DNA from: Aureimonas sp. AU12
GTDB taxonomy: Bacteria; Pseudomonadota; Alphaproteobacteria; Rhizobiales; Rhizobiaceae
NCBI RefSeq assembly: GCF_001463705.1
Contig: NZ_BBWH01000021.1
Location: forward strand, 1-64,000
DNA: 64,000 nt
Reading direction: 5' to 3'
The stretch's first letter is position 1. The number at the start of each line of letters is the position of its first letter. The position numbers and the translations under genes were made by a program. The notes below the pieces were generated by a model that saw nothing but the letters and a program-made list of their open reading frames with translations, was not told where the DNA came from and ran no database searches. This document shows positions 49,451 to 58,874 of this stretch, piece by piece.

Positions 49451-50557
49451 ATGCGCCCGCTTCGTCTCCTTCTTGTTGCGTTGACGCTCGGCGGCGTGTC
49501 GGCGAGCGTCGTGCGGGCGCAGGAAACCGCCGCGCCGCCCTCGCTCCTCGTCTCGCCGTCGATCGAGACGCCGCCCCCCGCGCCGTTCTCGCCCTTCCCC
49601 GAAGCGCCGGCAGGGACAGCACCGGCGGCAGCGGTCGCCGATCCGAACGCCGCGCCGGCGCCGAGCTTCCTGCCGACCCCGGTCGCCACCGCCGCCATGC
49701 CGGCGGGTTCCGCCGCGCCTCCGGGCTCGCCGGCGGCGGAGGCCTACGGCGCCTTCCAGCGCGGCTATTATCTGTCCGCCATGCGGCTGGCCGAACCGCT
49801 CGCCAATCTCGGTGATCCCGCCGCGCAGACGCTTCTCGGCGAGATCTATGCGCGCGGGCTCGGCGTGCCCCGCGACGAGAAGGAAGCGGCGCGCTGGTAT
49901 GGCATCGCCGCCAAGGCGGGCGTGGCAGAGGCGCAGTTCCGCTATGCGCTGATGCTCATCGACGGGCGCGCCGTCGAGCGCGACGACGCTGCGGCGCGCG
50001 ATCTGATGAAGGCTGCGGCGGACGCCGGCAATCCGCTCGCCGCCTTCAACTACGGGCAGATGCTGATCCAGTCCTCGCCGACCGGTGGCTTTGCCGAAGC
50101 GCTCGGTTATTTCCGCAAGGCTGCCGGCAGCGGGGTGCCCGACGCCGAATACGCTTTGTCGCAGCTCTATGCCTATGGCCGCGGCACCGAAAGAGCCGAC
50201 GACGGCGAGGCCCGGCGCTGGCTGACCGAGGCGGCGCGCTCGGGCCACGACACCGCGCAGATCGAGCTCGGCATCTGGCTGATCAACGGTCGCGGCGGCG
50301 CCGCCGACCCGCGCGAGGGTTTTCGTTGGCTGAAGGGCGCCGCCGAGCGCGGCAACCCGATCGCCGTCAACCGCGTGGCGCATCTCTACAAGGACGGCAT
50401 CGGCATCGCCGCCGATCGGCTGGAGGCCGGCAAGTGGGTGGTGCTGGCGCGCCGCGCCGCCAATTCCGACGCCGCACTCGACGGCTGGTTCCGCTCGCTG
50501 CCGGACGGCGACCAGAAGGCCGCACTCGAGGCCGCCAACCGCTTCCGCTCGGGCTGA
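49451..50557 (+). CDS. Secreted SEL1-like repeat protein
   Basis: 368 residues. Signal peptide (LLLVALTLGGVSASVVRAQ), then about 75 residues rich in Pro and Ala, then SEL1 repeats from about residue 95 to 350. Repeats include LGDPAAQTLLGEIYARGLGVPRDEKEAARWYGIAAKAGVAEAQFRYALMLIDGRAV, GVPDAEYALSQLYAYGRGTERADDGEARRWLTEAARSG and GNPIAVNRVAHLYKDGIGIAADRLEAGKWVVLARRA. A protein-binding scaffold in the periplasm is likely. ATG 49451 lies 5 bases after the upstream stop. Similar SEL1 proteins affect exopolysaccharide in rhizobia (ExoR is one); this is not a clear ExoR. Confidence 0.87.
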   Translation: MRPLRLLLVALTLGGVSASVVRAQETAAPPSLLVSPSIETPPPAPFSPFPEAPAGTAPAAAVADPNAAPAPSFLPTPVATAAMPAGSAAPPGSPAAEAYGAFQRGYYLSAMRLAEPLANLGDPAAQTLLGEIYARGLGVPRDEKEAARWYGIAAKAGVAEAQFRYALMLIDGRAVERDDAAARDLMKAAADAGNPLAAFNYGQMLIQSSPTGGFAEALGYFRKAAGSGVPDAEYALSQLYAYGRGTERADDGEARRWLTEAARSGHDTAQIELGIWLINGRGGAADPREGFRWLKGAAERGNPIAVNRVAHLYKDGIGIAADRLEAGKWVVLARRAANSDAALDGWFRSLPDGDQKAALEAANRFRSG

Positions 50558-50670
50558 TACCGGGGCGCCGGGAAGGCGGCACGGCTTGAACGGCAACGGG
50601 TTTTGTGGTTTCCAGCCCGTTCGGGCCGTGAGCGGCCCTCCCATTTCCCGTGCGAACTGTTTTTCGACCC

Positions 50671-51234
50671 ATGAAGATCAACGGCAACGAGATCCGGCCC
50701 GGCGACGTCATCGAGCACGACGGCGGGCTGTGGGCGGCGGTGCGCACGGCCCATGTGAAGCCCGGCAAGGGCGGCGCGTTCAATCAGGTCGAGCTGAAGA
50801 ACCTCGTCGACGGCACCAAGCTGAACGAGCGCTTTCGTGCTGCCGAGACGGTGGAGCGGATCAAGCTGGAGCAGAACGACTACCAGTTCCTCTACGCCGA
50901 GGGCGAGATGCTCGTCTTCATGGATCAGGCGAGCTACGAGCAGCTCGAACTGCAGCGCGACTTCGTCGGCGACCGCGCCGCCTTCCTGCAGGAAGGCATG
51001 AAGGTGACGGTGGAAAGCCACGACGAGCGCCCCATCGGCATTCGCCTGCCCGACTACGTGACGTTGGAGATCCGCGAGGCCGACCCGGTCGTGAAGGGTC
51101 AGACGGCGGCATCCTCCTACAAGCCGGCGATCATGGAGAACGGCATCCGCGTGATGGTGCCGCCCTTCATCGGCGCGGGCGAGCGCATCCTCGTGGACAC
51201 CAGCGAGATCACCTACGTGCGCCGCGCCGACTGA
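50671..51234 (+). CDS. efp: Elongation factor P
   Basis: 187 residues. It frees ribosomes stalled at polyproline. The KOW-like N-domain carries the loop [10 protein letters not shown] with Lys33 at the position modified in E. coli EF-P, followed by the two OB-like domains ([57 protein letters not shown]). No epmA or epmB gene lies beside it. The start is fixed by [21 protein letters not shown]. Confidence 0.96.
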   Translation: MKINGNEIRPGDVIEHDGGLWAAVRTAHVKPGKGGAFNQVELKNLVDGTKLNERFRAAETVERIKLEQNDYQFLYAEGEMLVFMDQASYEQLELQRDFVGDRAAFLQEGMKVTVESHDERPIGIRLPDYVTLEIREADPVVKGQTAASSYKPAIMENGIRVMVPPFIGAGERILVDTSEITYVRRAD

Positions 51235-51384
51235 CCGTTTCGGGTCGCCCGGCTCGCCGGGACGACCCTGACCCTGATGCCTGATATGCCGTCGCGCCGG
51301 ACCGTCTCCGCGAGGCGTTTGTGACTTGATCGTCCGTGGCCCCGGCCGCGTGTTCTGACCCCGTTTGAAGAAGGTTCGAGACCC

Positions 51385-52227
51385 ATGGCCCGTTCGGCGC
51401 TGATGAATGTCATGACGCAGGCCGCGATGAAGGCGGGCCGCTCGCTCACCCGCGACTTCGGCGAGGTCCAGAACCTGCAGGTCTCGATGAAGGGGCCCGC
51501 CGACTTCGTCAGCCAGGCCGATCGCAAGGCCGAGGAGGTCGTCTTCCAGGAACTGTCGCGCGCCCGGCCGGACTGGGGCTTCCTCATGGAAGAGCGCGGC
51601 ACGGTCGAGGGCAAGGATACCCAGCACCGCTGGATCGTCGATCCACTCGACGGCACCACCAACTTCCTGCACGGCATCCCGATCTTCGCCATCTCGATCG
51701 CGCTCGAGCGCGATGGGCAGATCGTCGCCGGCGTGGTCTTCAATCCCGCGCTGGACGAGCTCTACACGGCCGAGAAGGGCGGCGGCGCCTTCCTCAACGA
51801 CCGCCGCATCCGCGTCGCTGCGCGGGCCAAGCTGCCTGAAACGGTGCTCGCCACCGGCATGCCCTTCCTCGGCCACGGCGACCACGGCCGCTTCCTCTTC
51901 GAGGCGCGCAAGATGATGGGCGAGACGGCAGGCCTGCGTCGCATGGGCGCCGCCTCGCTGGATCTCGCCTATGTCGCCGCCGGCCGCTTCGACGGCTACT
52001 GGGAGCACGGGCTGCAGCCCTGGGATATCGCGGCCGGCTCGATCCTCGTTCGCGAGGCCGGCGGTTTCGTCACCGACACGGAAGGCGGCAAGTTCGACGC
52101 CATGCAGGGCGATATCGCCTGCGCCAACGAACTCATCCACAAGGCGATGCTCGCCGAGCTCAAGAAGGCCAACATGGCCTTCGGGGCCTCGACCCGCCCG
52201 ATGCCGGTGCCCGACCCCACCGTCTGA
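51385..52227 (+). CDS. suhB: Inositol monophosphatase family protein (SuhB-like)
   Basis: 280 residues. A Mg-dependent phosphatase domain with all metal motifs: LMEERG (Glu), WIVDPLDGTTNFLHGIPIFAISIAL (DPxDGT), and GLQPWDIAAGSILVREAGG (WDxAAG). Also SQADRKAEEVV near residue 45. It probably removes phosphate from myo-inositol-1-phosphate; in E. coli SuhB also joins the rRNA antitermination complex. GAAGAAGG lies upstream. The stator pair follows in the same direction after 165 bases. Confidence 0.93.
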   Translation: MARSALMNVMTQAAMKAGRSLTRDFGEVQNLQVSMKGPADFVSQADRKAEEVVFQELSRARPDWGFLMEERGTVEGKDTQHRWIVDPLDGTTNFLHGIPIFAISIALERDGQIVAGVVFNPALDELYTAEKGGGAFLNDRRIRVAARAKLPETVLATGMPFLGHGDHGRFLFEARKMMGETAGLRRMGAASLDLAYVAAGRFDGYWEHGLQPWDIAAGSILVREAGGFVTDTEGGKFDAMQGDIACANELIHKAMLAELKKANMAFGASTRPMPVPDPTV

Positions 52228-52392
52228 CGCTCGCGCCCCGCCGCGCTGGGCTCAGGCGGCGCGTGCCTCGCTGCGGTTCGCAACCATCTCGCGAACATTT
52301 GCTGGAGCTTGGCCCTGCGGCGCGGTAAAAGAGCGTGATCGCGACGCCGGGGGCGCAACGCTGCCCGGCGCCTGGAACCGGATGACGCGTCG

Positions 52393-53448
52393 ATGCAGGT
52401 TTTGAGTCCGTCGCCTGAAGCCTCCCGGCCCGCCGAACCCGGCGGCGAGCGCCTCGGCAGTCCGATGGTGTTCCTCTACGCCATGATCGTGTTCCTGGCG
52501 CTCGTCGGCTTCGTGGCGATGATCCTCGGCCGGCAGGTCCGCACCGCCTTCGTCACCAATCCCGGCCTCAACGGCCTCATCGTCGGCGTGCTCGCCGTCG
52601 GCATCCTGATGGCGCTCGGCCAGATCTGGCGGCTGCGGCGCGAGGTGCGCTGGGTCAACGCCTTCCGCGACGGCGAGATCGAGACCGGCCGCGTGGCCTC
52701 GCCGCGCCTTCTCGCGCCGATGGCAGCGCTGCTCGGCGGACGCCGCCGCCAGGCCTCGGTGACGCCGACGGCGTCGCGCACCATCCTCGATTCGGTCGCC
52801 ATGCGCCTCGACGAAGCCAGAGACACCGCGCGCTACCTCATCGGTCTTCTCGTCTTCCTCGGCCTTCTCGGCACGTTCTGGGGACTTCTGGGCACGATCG
52901 GCTCGATCTCGGCGACGATCCAGTCGCTCAATCCGGCGGCGTCCGATGCGGCCTCGGTGCTCGACAGCGTCAAGACCGGCCTCTCGGCCCCGCTTTCGGG
53001 CATGGGCACGGCCTTCTCGTCCTCGCTCTTCGGCCTCTCCGGATCGATGGTGCTGGGCTTCCTCGACCTGCAGGTCGGGCGTGCCCAGAACCGCTTCTAC
53101 ACCGAACTCGAAGACTGGCTCTCGGGTGTCACCGACACCGGCGCCGATCTCTTGATTCCCCCGGTGCTGTCGGGCTCCACGAACGTCTCGCCGATCCAGA
53201 ACGGCGCCGAGGAGTTCCGCATGCTGTCCGACCGCATCAACCGCCTCGTTCTCGAACAGAGCACCAGCCCGCGCACCTCGGCGGCGATGGCCAGTCTCGC
53301 CGAAAGCATCCAGGGGCTCGTGCAGCACATGCGCGGCGAACAGCAGATGCTGCGCGACTTCGTCGAGGCGCAGTCGGGCGAGCAGCGCGAGATGCGCCGG
53401 GTGCTCGAACGGCTCGACCGGTCGATCTCCGAAATCGAGCGGACCTGA
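52393..53448 (+). CDS. MotA/TolQ/ExbB-family proton-channel protein
   Basis: 351 residues. Two N-terminal membrane helices (MVFLYAMIVFLALVGFVAMIL, LNGLIVGVLAVGILMALGQIW), a cytoplasmic part, then the MotA/TolQ core with a long helix pair (ARYLIGLLVFLGLLGTFWGLLGTIGSISATI and APLSGMGTAFSSSLFGLSGSMVLGFLDLQVG), and a C-terminal cytoplasmic coiled tail (QQMLRDFVEAQSGEQREMRRVLERLDRSISEIE). It should form a pentamer around the partner encoded 4 bases downstream. No flagellar, tol or ton genes are nearby. Confidence 0.87.
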   Translation: MQVLSPSPEASRPAEPGGERLGSPMVFLYAMIVFLALVGFVAMILGRQVRTAFVTNPGLNGLIVGVLAVGILMALGQIWRLRREVRWVNAFRDGEIETGRVASPRLLAPMAALLGGRRRQASVTPTASRTILDSVAMRLDEARDTARYLIGLLVFLGLLGTFWGLLGTIGSISATIQSLNPAASDAASVLDSVKTGLSAPLSGMGTAFSSSLFGLSGSMVLGFLDLQVGRAQNRFYTELEDWLSGVTDTGADLLIPPVLSGSTNVSPIQNGAEEFRMLSDRINRLVLEQSTSPRTSAAMASLAESIQGLVQHMRGEQQMLRDFVEAQSGEQREMRRVLERLDRSISEIERT

Positions 53449-53452
53449 CGGC

Positions 53453-54490
53453 GTGGCCCTCTCGCGCCGCCGCACCCGCCGCGACATCGACTACTGGCCC
53501 GGCTTCGTCGACGCCCTGTCGACGCTGCTGCTCGCCATCATGTTCCTCCTGTCGGTCTTCGTGATCGCGCAGTTCCTGCTCAGCCGTGACCTGTCGGGGC
53601 GCGACACGGTGCTCGACCGCCTGAACTCGCAGATCGCCGAGCTGAACCAGCTCCTATCGCTCGAACGCTCGAACTCCACCGACTTCCAGGACCAGATCGC
53701 CGCACTCCAGGCCTCGCTCGCCGGCGCCGAGAGCGAGCGCTCGCGTCTTCAGTCGGCGCTGGATTCGGGGCGCGCGGCCCCGGCGGCCGGCGGCGCGGGC
53801 GGGCCCAATGCCGGCGAGCTGGAGGCCGCCGTCGAGAGCGAGCGGCAGATCTCGGCGCAGGCCCGCACCCAGATCGACCTTCTCAACCAGCAGCTCTCGG
53901 CCCTGCGCCAGCAGATCGCCGCGCTGGAGGACGCGCTCGGCGCCTCCGAGAGCCGCGACCGCGAATCGCAGACCCAGATCGCCGATCTCGGGCGTCGCCT
54001 CAACGTCGCGCTCGCCCAGCGCGTGCAGGAACTGGCGCGCTACCGCTCCGACTTCTTCGGCCGCCTGCGCGAAATCCTCGCCGATCGCGAGAACATCCGC
54101 ATCGTCGGCGACCGCTTCGTGTTCCAGTCCGAGGTGCTGTTCTCGTCAGGCGCCGACGTGCTGCAGCCGGCGGGGCAGGACGAGATGCGCAAGCTCGCCG
54201 ACGCCATCATCCAGCTCAATCGCGAGATCCCGTCGGACATCAACTGGATCATCCGCGTCGACGGCCATACCGACAACGTGCCGCTGTCGGGCGGCGGGCG
54301 CTTCACCGACAACTGGCAGCTCTCGACCTCTCGCGCGGCCGCCGTGGTGCGCTTTCTCGTGGAAGCCGGGGTGCCGCCGACGCGGCTGGCTGCCACGGGC
54401 TTCGGCGAATATCAGCCGCTCGTCGCGGGCGACACGCCGGACGACCGTGCCCGCAACCGCCGCATCGAACTGAAGCTCACCGAACGCTGA
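53453..54490 (+). CDS. MotB-like OmpA-domain stator partner
   Basis: 345 residues, GTG start 4 bases after the MotA-like gene. The single membrane helix (FVDALSTLLLAIMFLLSVFVIAQFLL) carries Asp20, at the place of the proton-binding MotB aspartate. A periplasmic coiled coil of about 150 residues (LNSQIAELNQLLSLERSNS to QIADLGRRLNVALAQRVQEL) leads to an OmpA/MotB peptidoglycan-binding domain (FQSEVLFSSGADVLQPAGQDEMRKLADAI, VDGHTDNVPLSGGGRFTDNWQLSTSRAAAVVRFL, NRRIEL). It looks like an ion-driven stator reaching the cell wall, but not the flagellar one. Confidence 0.87.
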   Translation: MALSRRRTRRDIDYWPGFVDALSTLLLAIMFLLSVFVIAQFLLSRDLSGRDTVLDRLNSQIAELNQLLSLERSNSTDFQDQIAALQASLAGAESERSRLQSALDSGRAAPAAGGAGGPNAGELEAAVESERQISAQARTQIDLLNQQLSALRQQIAALEDALGASESRDRESQTQIADLGRRLNVALAQRVQELARYRSDFFGRLREILADRENIRIVGDRFVFQSEVLFSSGADVLQPAGQDEMRKLADAIIQLNREIPSDINWIIRVDGHTDNVPLSGGGRFTDNWQLSTSRAAAVVRFLVEAGVPPTRLAATGFGEYQPLVAGDTPDDRARNRRIELKLTER

Positions 54491-54521
54491 CGCTGTTGGG
54501 TGTGGCTGGCAGGAGCGGCGT

Positions 54522-56357
54522 CTACTCGGCGGCGGTGCCGCGGATCGCCTCGTGGCCGACGTCGAACTGCAGGCGCGCCAGACGGGCGTAGATGCCGCCG
54601 CGCGCGATGAGGCTGGCATGGGTGCCCTCTTCGACGATCCGCCCGCCGTCGAGCACCAGGATCCGGTCGGCCTTGAGGATCGTCGCGAGGCGATGGGCGA
54701 TGACGAGCGTCGTGCGCCCGGTCATCAGGCGGTCGAGCGCGCGCTGCACCAGCACCTCGCTTTCGGCGTCGAGCGCCGAGGTGGCCTCGTCGAGGAGGAG
54801 GATCGGCGCATCGCGCAGCACCGCGCGCGCGATCGCCACGCGCTGGCGCTGGCCGCCCGACAGGGTGACGCCGCGCTCGCCGATCTCGGTGTCATAGCCT
54901 TTCGTCATCGCGCGCACGAAGCCGTCGGCCTGCGCTGCGACGGCGGCCGCCTCCACCCGTTCGCGTGCCGCCCCCGGCTCGCCGAAGGCGATGTTGGCGG
55001 CGACCGTGCCGGCGAAGACCGTGACGTCCTGCGGCACCAGCGCCATGCGTCGGCGCAGGACCTGGAGGTCGGCGGCGGCGATGTCGACCCCGTCGACGAG
55101 GATGCTGCCGGCGGTCGGGTCGTAGAAGCGCTCCAGGAGCGCGAAGATCGTCGACTTGCCGGCGCCGGACGGGCCGACGAGCGCCACCGTCTCGCCGGGA
55201 CGCACCTCGAAGGAGAGATCGTGCAGCGTCGGCTGCTCTTCGGCCGTCGAGTAATGGAACGAGACATGGTCGAAGCGCACGGCGCCGAGCGCGCGGGCCG
55301 GCAGCGGTGCGGGCACGGCGGGCGAGCGGATCGTCGGCTCCTCCGACAAAAGCTCCGACAGGCGCTCGGTGGCGCCGGCCGCCGCCGTCAGGTCGCCCCA
55401 GACCTCCGAGAGCTGGCCGAGCGAGGAGGCGGCGAAGACGGCATAGAGCAGGAACTGTCCGAGCGTGCCGCCGCTCATCGTGCCGGCGATGACCTGCTGG
55501 GCGCCGGTCCAGAGCACGAGCACGATCGAGGTGGTGATGAGGAAGATGGCGAAGGCAGTGAGGAAGGCGCGGGCGGTGATCGACCGGCGCGCCGCCTCGA
55601 AGGCGTCGTCGACGGAGGCCGAGAAGCGGGCGCTGGCGGCCGGCTCGGCCGTGAAGGCCTGGACGGTGCGCACCGAAGAGATGGCTTCGCCCGCATAGGC
55701 GCTGGCGGTGGCCAGCATGTCCTGCGCGGCGCGCGAGCGGCGGCGCACCGAGCGCCCGAAGGCGACGAGCGGCAGCACGATGAGGGGGATCGCCCCGATG
55801 ACGATGAGCGAAAGGCCGGGGCTCGTCACCACCATCATCGCGACGGCGCCGACGAAGAGGATCGCGTTGCGCAGCGCCAGCGACGTCGTGGCGCCGACGG
55901 CGGACTTGATCTGCGTCGTGTCGGCGGTCAGCCGCGAAACGATCTCGCCGGACAGGTTGCGGTCGTAGAAGCCGGGCGAGAGCTTCATCACGTGGTCGAA
56001 CACGTCGCGCCGCAGATCGGCCACCACGCGCTCGCCGATCGTGATGACGAAATAGTAGCGCCCGGCCGAGGACAGAGCGAGCACGACGCTGAGGATGGCG
56101 AGCATCGCGAAATAGGTGTCGACGAAGGTCGTGTCGGGCGAGGCGAAGCCATGATCGACCACGCGGCGCACCGCCAGCGGCAGCGACAGCGTGGTGAGCG
56201 AGGCGAGCGCCAGGAACACGAGCGCACCGGCGACCAGGCCCTTGTGGCGCAGGACGTAGGGGGCGAGGCGCGCCAGCGGCTTCAGCGTGCGACGGGGCTT
56301 GTCCGGTCCCGCAGTGTCGCCCGCGCGAGCGGGCGTGGCGGTGGTCTTGCGTGCCAA
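54522..56357 (-). CDS. ABCB-type exporter, fused permease and ATPase
   Basis: 611 residues. Six-helix membrane domain at about 30-330 (VAGALVFLALASLTTLSLPLAVRRVVDHGF, LRNAILFVGAVAMMVVTSPGLSLIVIGAIPLIVLPLVAFG), then the ATPase: Walker A VGPSGAGKST, Q-loop VPQDVTVF, signature TLSGGQRQRVAIARAVLRD, Walker B ILLLDEATSALD, and the H-loop in LVIAHRLATI. A half-transporter that works as a homodimer, MsbA/LmrA-like. Substrate unknown; lipid or drug export is usual. It converges with the MotB-like gene. Confidence 0.92.
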   Translation of the reverse strand: MARKTTATPARAGDTAGPDKPRRTLKPLARLAPYVLRHKGLVAGALVFLALASLTTLSLPLAVRRVVDHGFASPDTTFVDTYFAMLAILSVVLALSSAGRYYFVITIGERVVADLRRDVFDHVMKLSPGFYDRNLSGEIVSRLTADTTQIKSAVGATTSLALRNAILFVGAVAMMVVTSPGLSLIVIGAIPLIVLPLVAFGRSVRRRSRAAQDMLATASAYAGEAISSVRTVQAFTAEPAASARFSASVDDAFEAARRSITARAFLTAFAIFLITTSIVLVLWTGAQQVIAGTMSGGTLGQFLLYAVFAASSLGQLSEVWGDLTAAAGATERLSELLSEEPTIRSPAVPAPLPARALGAVRFDHVSFHYSTAEEQPTLHDLSFEVRPGETVALVGPSGAGKSTIFALLERFYDPTAGSILVDGVDIAAADLQVLRRRMALVPQDVTVFAGTVAANIAFGEPGAARERVEAAAVAAQADGFVRAMTKGYDTEIGERGVTLSGGQRQRVAIARAVLRDAPILLLDEATSALDAESEVLVQRALDRLMTGRTTLVIAHRLATILKADRILVLDGGRIVEEGTHASLIARGGIYARLARLQFDVGHEAIRGTAAE

Positions 56358-56539
56358 AATCGTATCGCTCCCGGCGGCCCTTGTGCCCTTACCGGGCCTG
56401 ATGTATAGGCTCGCCCTTGAATTTGAAAGCGATCGCGCTCCTCATTCCGGTCCCTCGACGATGCCTGTGCGGCTCAGCCGCAGCGGTTTTTCGAGGGCCT
56501 CCTTGGGTGCGAGCGCGAACGACTTGGAAGGAAGACGAC

Positions 56540-56761
56540 ATGCGCGAGAAGATCCACCCAGACTACCACACGATCACGGTCGTGATGACGAACGGCACCG
56601 AGTACGAGACCCGCTCGACCTGGGGCGCAGCCGGCGACAAGATGAACCTCGACATCGACCCGACCAGCCACCCGGCCTGGACCGGCGGCAACCAGCAGAT
56701 GCTGGATCGCGGTGGTCGCGTGTCGCGCTTCAAGAAGCGGTACGAAGGTCTCGGCATCTAA
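56540..56761 (+). CDS. rpmE: 50S ribosomal protein L31
   Basis: 73 residues: [20 protein letters not shown], followed by [29 protein letters not shown] and [14 protein letters not shown]. This is the alphaproteobacterial L31 form without the zinc cysteines. GGAAGGAAGACGAC stands before the ATG, giving a strong ribosome site. A terminator follows 27 bases after the stop. Confidence 0.97.
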   Translation: MREKIHPDYHTITVVMTNGTEYETRSTWGAAGDKMNLDIDPTSHPAWTGGNQQMLDRGGRVSRFKKRYEGLGI

Positions 56762-56787
56762 GCCGCAGCGTTCGCGCTATGAGACAG

Positions 56788-56813
56788 AACCCGGCCTTCG
56801 TGCCGGGTTTTTT
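56788..56813 (+). terminator. Rho-independent terminator after rpmE
   Basis: Stem AACCCGGC/GCCGGGTT (56788-56795, 56802-56809) with a T-run 56808-56813. Confidence 0.87.
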
Positions 56814-56873
56814 GTTGCGCGATCGACAGGATCGCTCGCTGGCGCTCGTGCCTCCGGCCACGGCCCGCCCATG

Positions 56874-56906
56874 AAAAAAGGCGCCCGACCGTCTCCGGCG
56901 GCGCCT
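56874..56906 (-). terminator. Terminator after rcdA
   Basis: On the minus strand, GGCGCC pairs with GGCGCC across a 14-base loop and is followed by TTTTTT (56879-56874), 27 bases past the rcdA stop. Confidence 0.72.
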
Positions 56907-56932
56907 CGATGACTTCAGAATGAGACCGTCGG

Positions 56933-57460
56933 TCAGACCGCGAAGGCAGTCCTCAGAAGGTCGATCTGCTCGCCCACGGGATTGGGCATCACGTCGTCCT
57001 CGTCGGCCGGCTCGCCGTAGATCTCGCGATCGATCATCGCGATGCGCCGCTCCAGCATCATGGCGCGCTCCACGAGATCGCGGAAGATGGCGGGCAGTTC
57101 GGCATAGGCGGGGGAATCGACGCCCGAACCGACGCCCTCGAGCCGGACCTTAACCTTCTCGGCCTCGACCTGCGAGCGCGACAGGTCGCCCTGGTTGGCC
57201 GCGCGCTGCAGCAGCAGCCAGGAGGCCACCTGCATCAGGCGCGTGGTCAGCCGCATCGATTCGGCGGCGTAGAGCGTGGCGGCCGGCTTCGAAATGATCC
57301 GCGCGTCGCGGCGACCGTCGCCGTCGAGATAGGCGGCGGTCTCATCCACCAGCGCCATACCCTCGTCGAAGATCGGCTGGAAGGATCCCGAGAAAGCCAG
57401 TCGTTCGGCCAGGCGGACGGTCCGAAATCTGTCGCGCTGGTCGAGAGGCTTTTGCGTCAT
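56933..57460 (-). CDS. rcdA: RcdA-like protein (DUF1465), CtrA degradation adaptor
   Basis: 175 residues, same size as Caulobacter RcdA. The helical bundle is marked by RTVRLAERLAFSGSFQPIFDEGMALVDETAAYLDGDGRRDA, SMRLTTRLMQVASWLLLQRA and ERRIAMIDREIYG. RcdA works with CpdR and PopA to deliver the cell-cycle regulator CtrA to ClpXP. The acidic C-terminal tail (EPADEDDVMPNP) matches the flexible tail of the family. It diverges from the qor-like gene. Confidence 0.88.
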   Translation of the reverse strand: MTQKPLDQRDRFRTVRLAERLAFSGSFQPIFDEGMALVDETAAYLDGDGRRDARIISKPAATLYAAESMRLTTRLMQVASWLLLQRAANQGDLSRSQVEAEKVKVRLEGVGSGVDSPAYAELPAIFRDLVERAMMLERRIAMIDREIYGEPADEDDVMPNPVGEQIDLLRTAFAV

Positions 57461-57661
57461 GGAGTGATAACCGGCTTTCGGGCGAATCGTTGCACCGGGC
57501 GCGCGCGGCCATCGCCATCCCGCTCCCTGTCTCCGAACTTCTACCCTTGGCTCCCGTCTGGCAAGACGCGTCGGACGGCTTGGTTAATGCCCCATCGGGC
57601 TTACATTCCAGCCATCGCGAGCCGGCGTCACCTGTGCCGCTCGACCAACGGGAGACCGTCC

Positions 57662-58681
57662 ATGACCCCATCCGATCCAGCCACCCTGCCTGATACGATG
57701 ACCGTGATCGGGTTCGACGGCCATGGCGGGCCGGAGGTGTTGAAACCCCGCACGCAAGCCGTTCCTCGCCCGGGTGCGGGTGAGGTGCTGATCGCCGTGC
57801 GCGCCGCCGGCATCAACCGGCCCGACGTGCTGCAGCGTCTCGGTGCCTATTCGCCGCCGAAGGGCGCGCCGGACTGGCCGGGCCTCGAGGTGGCGGGCAC
57901 GGTGGCGGCGATCGGGGAAGGCGTCGAGGGCCGCGCGTTGGGCGAAGCCGTCGTGGCGTTGCTGCCGGGCGGCGGCTACGCCGACTATGCGATCGCGCCG
58001 GCCGGCAGCGTTCTGCCGCTTCCCGCCGGGCTCGACTTCGTGCACGGCGCGGCGCTGCCCGAGACCTTCTTCACGGTATGGAGCAACGTCTTCACGCGGG
58101 GGCGGCTCGTGGCCGGCGAGACCTTCCTCGTGCATGGCGGCACCTCGGGCATCGGCACCACGGCGATCCAGCTCGCCAAGGCGTTCGGCGCCCATGTCGC
58201 GACCACGGTCGGCAGCGCCGACAAGGCGGAGGCGGCGCGGGGCCTCGGCGCCGATCTCGCCATCGACTACCGCCGCGAGGACTTCGCCGAGCGCCTGACG
58301 ACATGGTTGGACGGGCGTGGGATCGACCTGACGCTCGACATGGTGGGCGGCGACTATGTCGCCCGCAACATCGCGGTGGCCGCGACCGACGGGCGGATCG
58401 TGCAGATCGCGCATCTGCGCGGCAAAGAGGCCGCGGTGGATGTCGGCGCCGTGATGGTGAAGCGCCTGACGCTGACGGGATCGACGCTGCGGGCCCGGGA
58501 TATCGGCTTCAAGGCCGCGATCGCGGCTGAGCTCCTGGAGAAGGTCTGGCCGCTGATCGAGGCGGGCCGGGTGCGCCCGCTCATCGACACCGTCTATCCG
58601 CTCACGGAGGCGGCGGAGGCGCATCGCCACATGGACGTCGATCATATCGGCAAGATCGTGCTCGAGGTCGGCAAGGCGTAG
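57662..58681 (+). CDS. qor: NAD(P)H-quinone oxidoreductase (zinc-free MDR family)
   Basis: 339 residues. Medium-chain reductase of the PIG3/QOR type: VRAAGINRPDVLQRLGAYSPPKGAPDWPGLEVAGTVAAIG, LPETFFTVWSNVF, and nucleotide-binding GGTSGIGTTAIQLAKAFGAHVATT. No catalytic zinc cysteines are seen, as expected for quinone reductases. GGGAGA lies 6 bases upstream of ATG 57662; upstream codons to 57452 are not family-like. Probable one- or two-electron quinone reduction with NADPH. Confidence 0.92.
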   Translation: MTPSDPATLPDTMTVIGFDGHGGPEVLKPRTQAVPRPGAGEVLIAVRAAGINRPDVLQRLGAYSPPKGAPDWPGLEVAGTVAAIGEGVEGRALGEAVVALLPGGGYADYAIAPAGSVLPLPAGLDFVHGAALPETFFTVWSNVFTRGRLVAGETFLVHGGTSGIGTTAIQLAKAFGAHVATTVGSADKAEAARGLGADLAIDYRREDFAERLTTWLDGRGIDLTLDMVGGDYVARNIAVAATDGRIVQIAHLRGKEAAVDVGAVMVKRLTLTGSTLRARDIGFKAAIAAELLEKVWPLIEAGRVRPLIDTVYPLTEAAEAHRHMDVDHIGKIVLEVGKA

Positions 58682-58874
58682 GCGAAGCGTCCGCGCCGGG
58701 TGCCAAGCTGCGGTTGCAAGCGAAGCGGGCCGTGCCGCAACCGCGCGGCGGCCCCAAGCGCCATGCATTCCTTGCGAAGGCGATGGTTCGCCCTTATAGT
58801 CAACGGCGAATTCCCGGATCTGTGGCGTGACCACAGCCCGCCTCTCCGGAGCGGGCAAGAGGAGACTATTATCC

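Noticed and set aside
52393-54490. Zorya anti-phage system (ZorA/ZorB)
   Set aside because: No ZorC, ZorD or ZorE-like helicase or nuclease genes are near; the next genes are an ABC exporter and rpmE.
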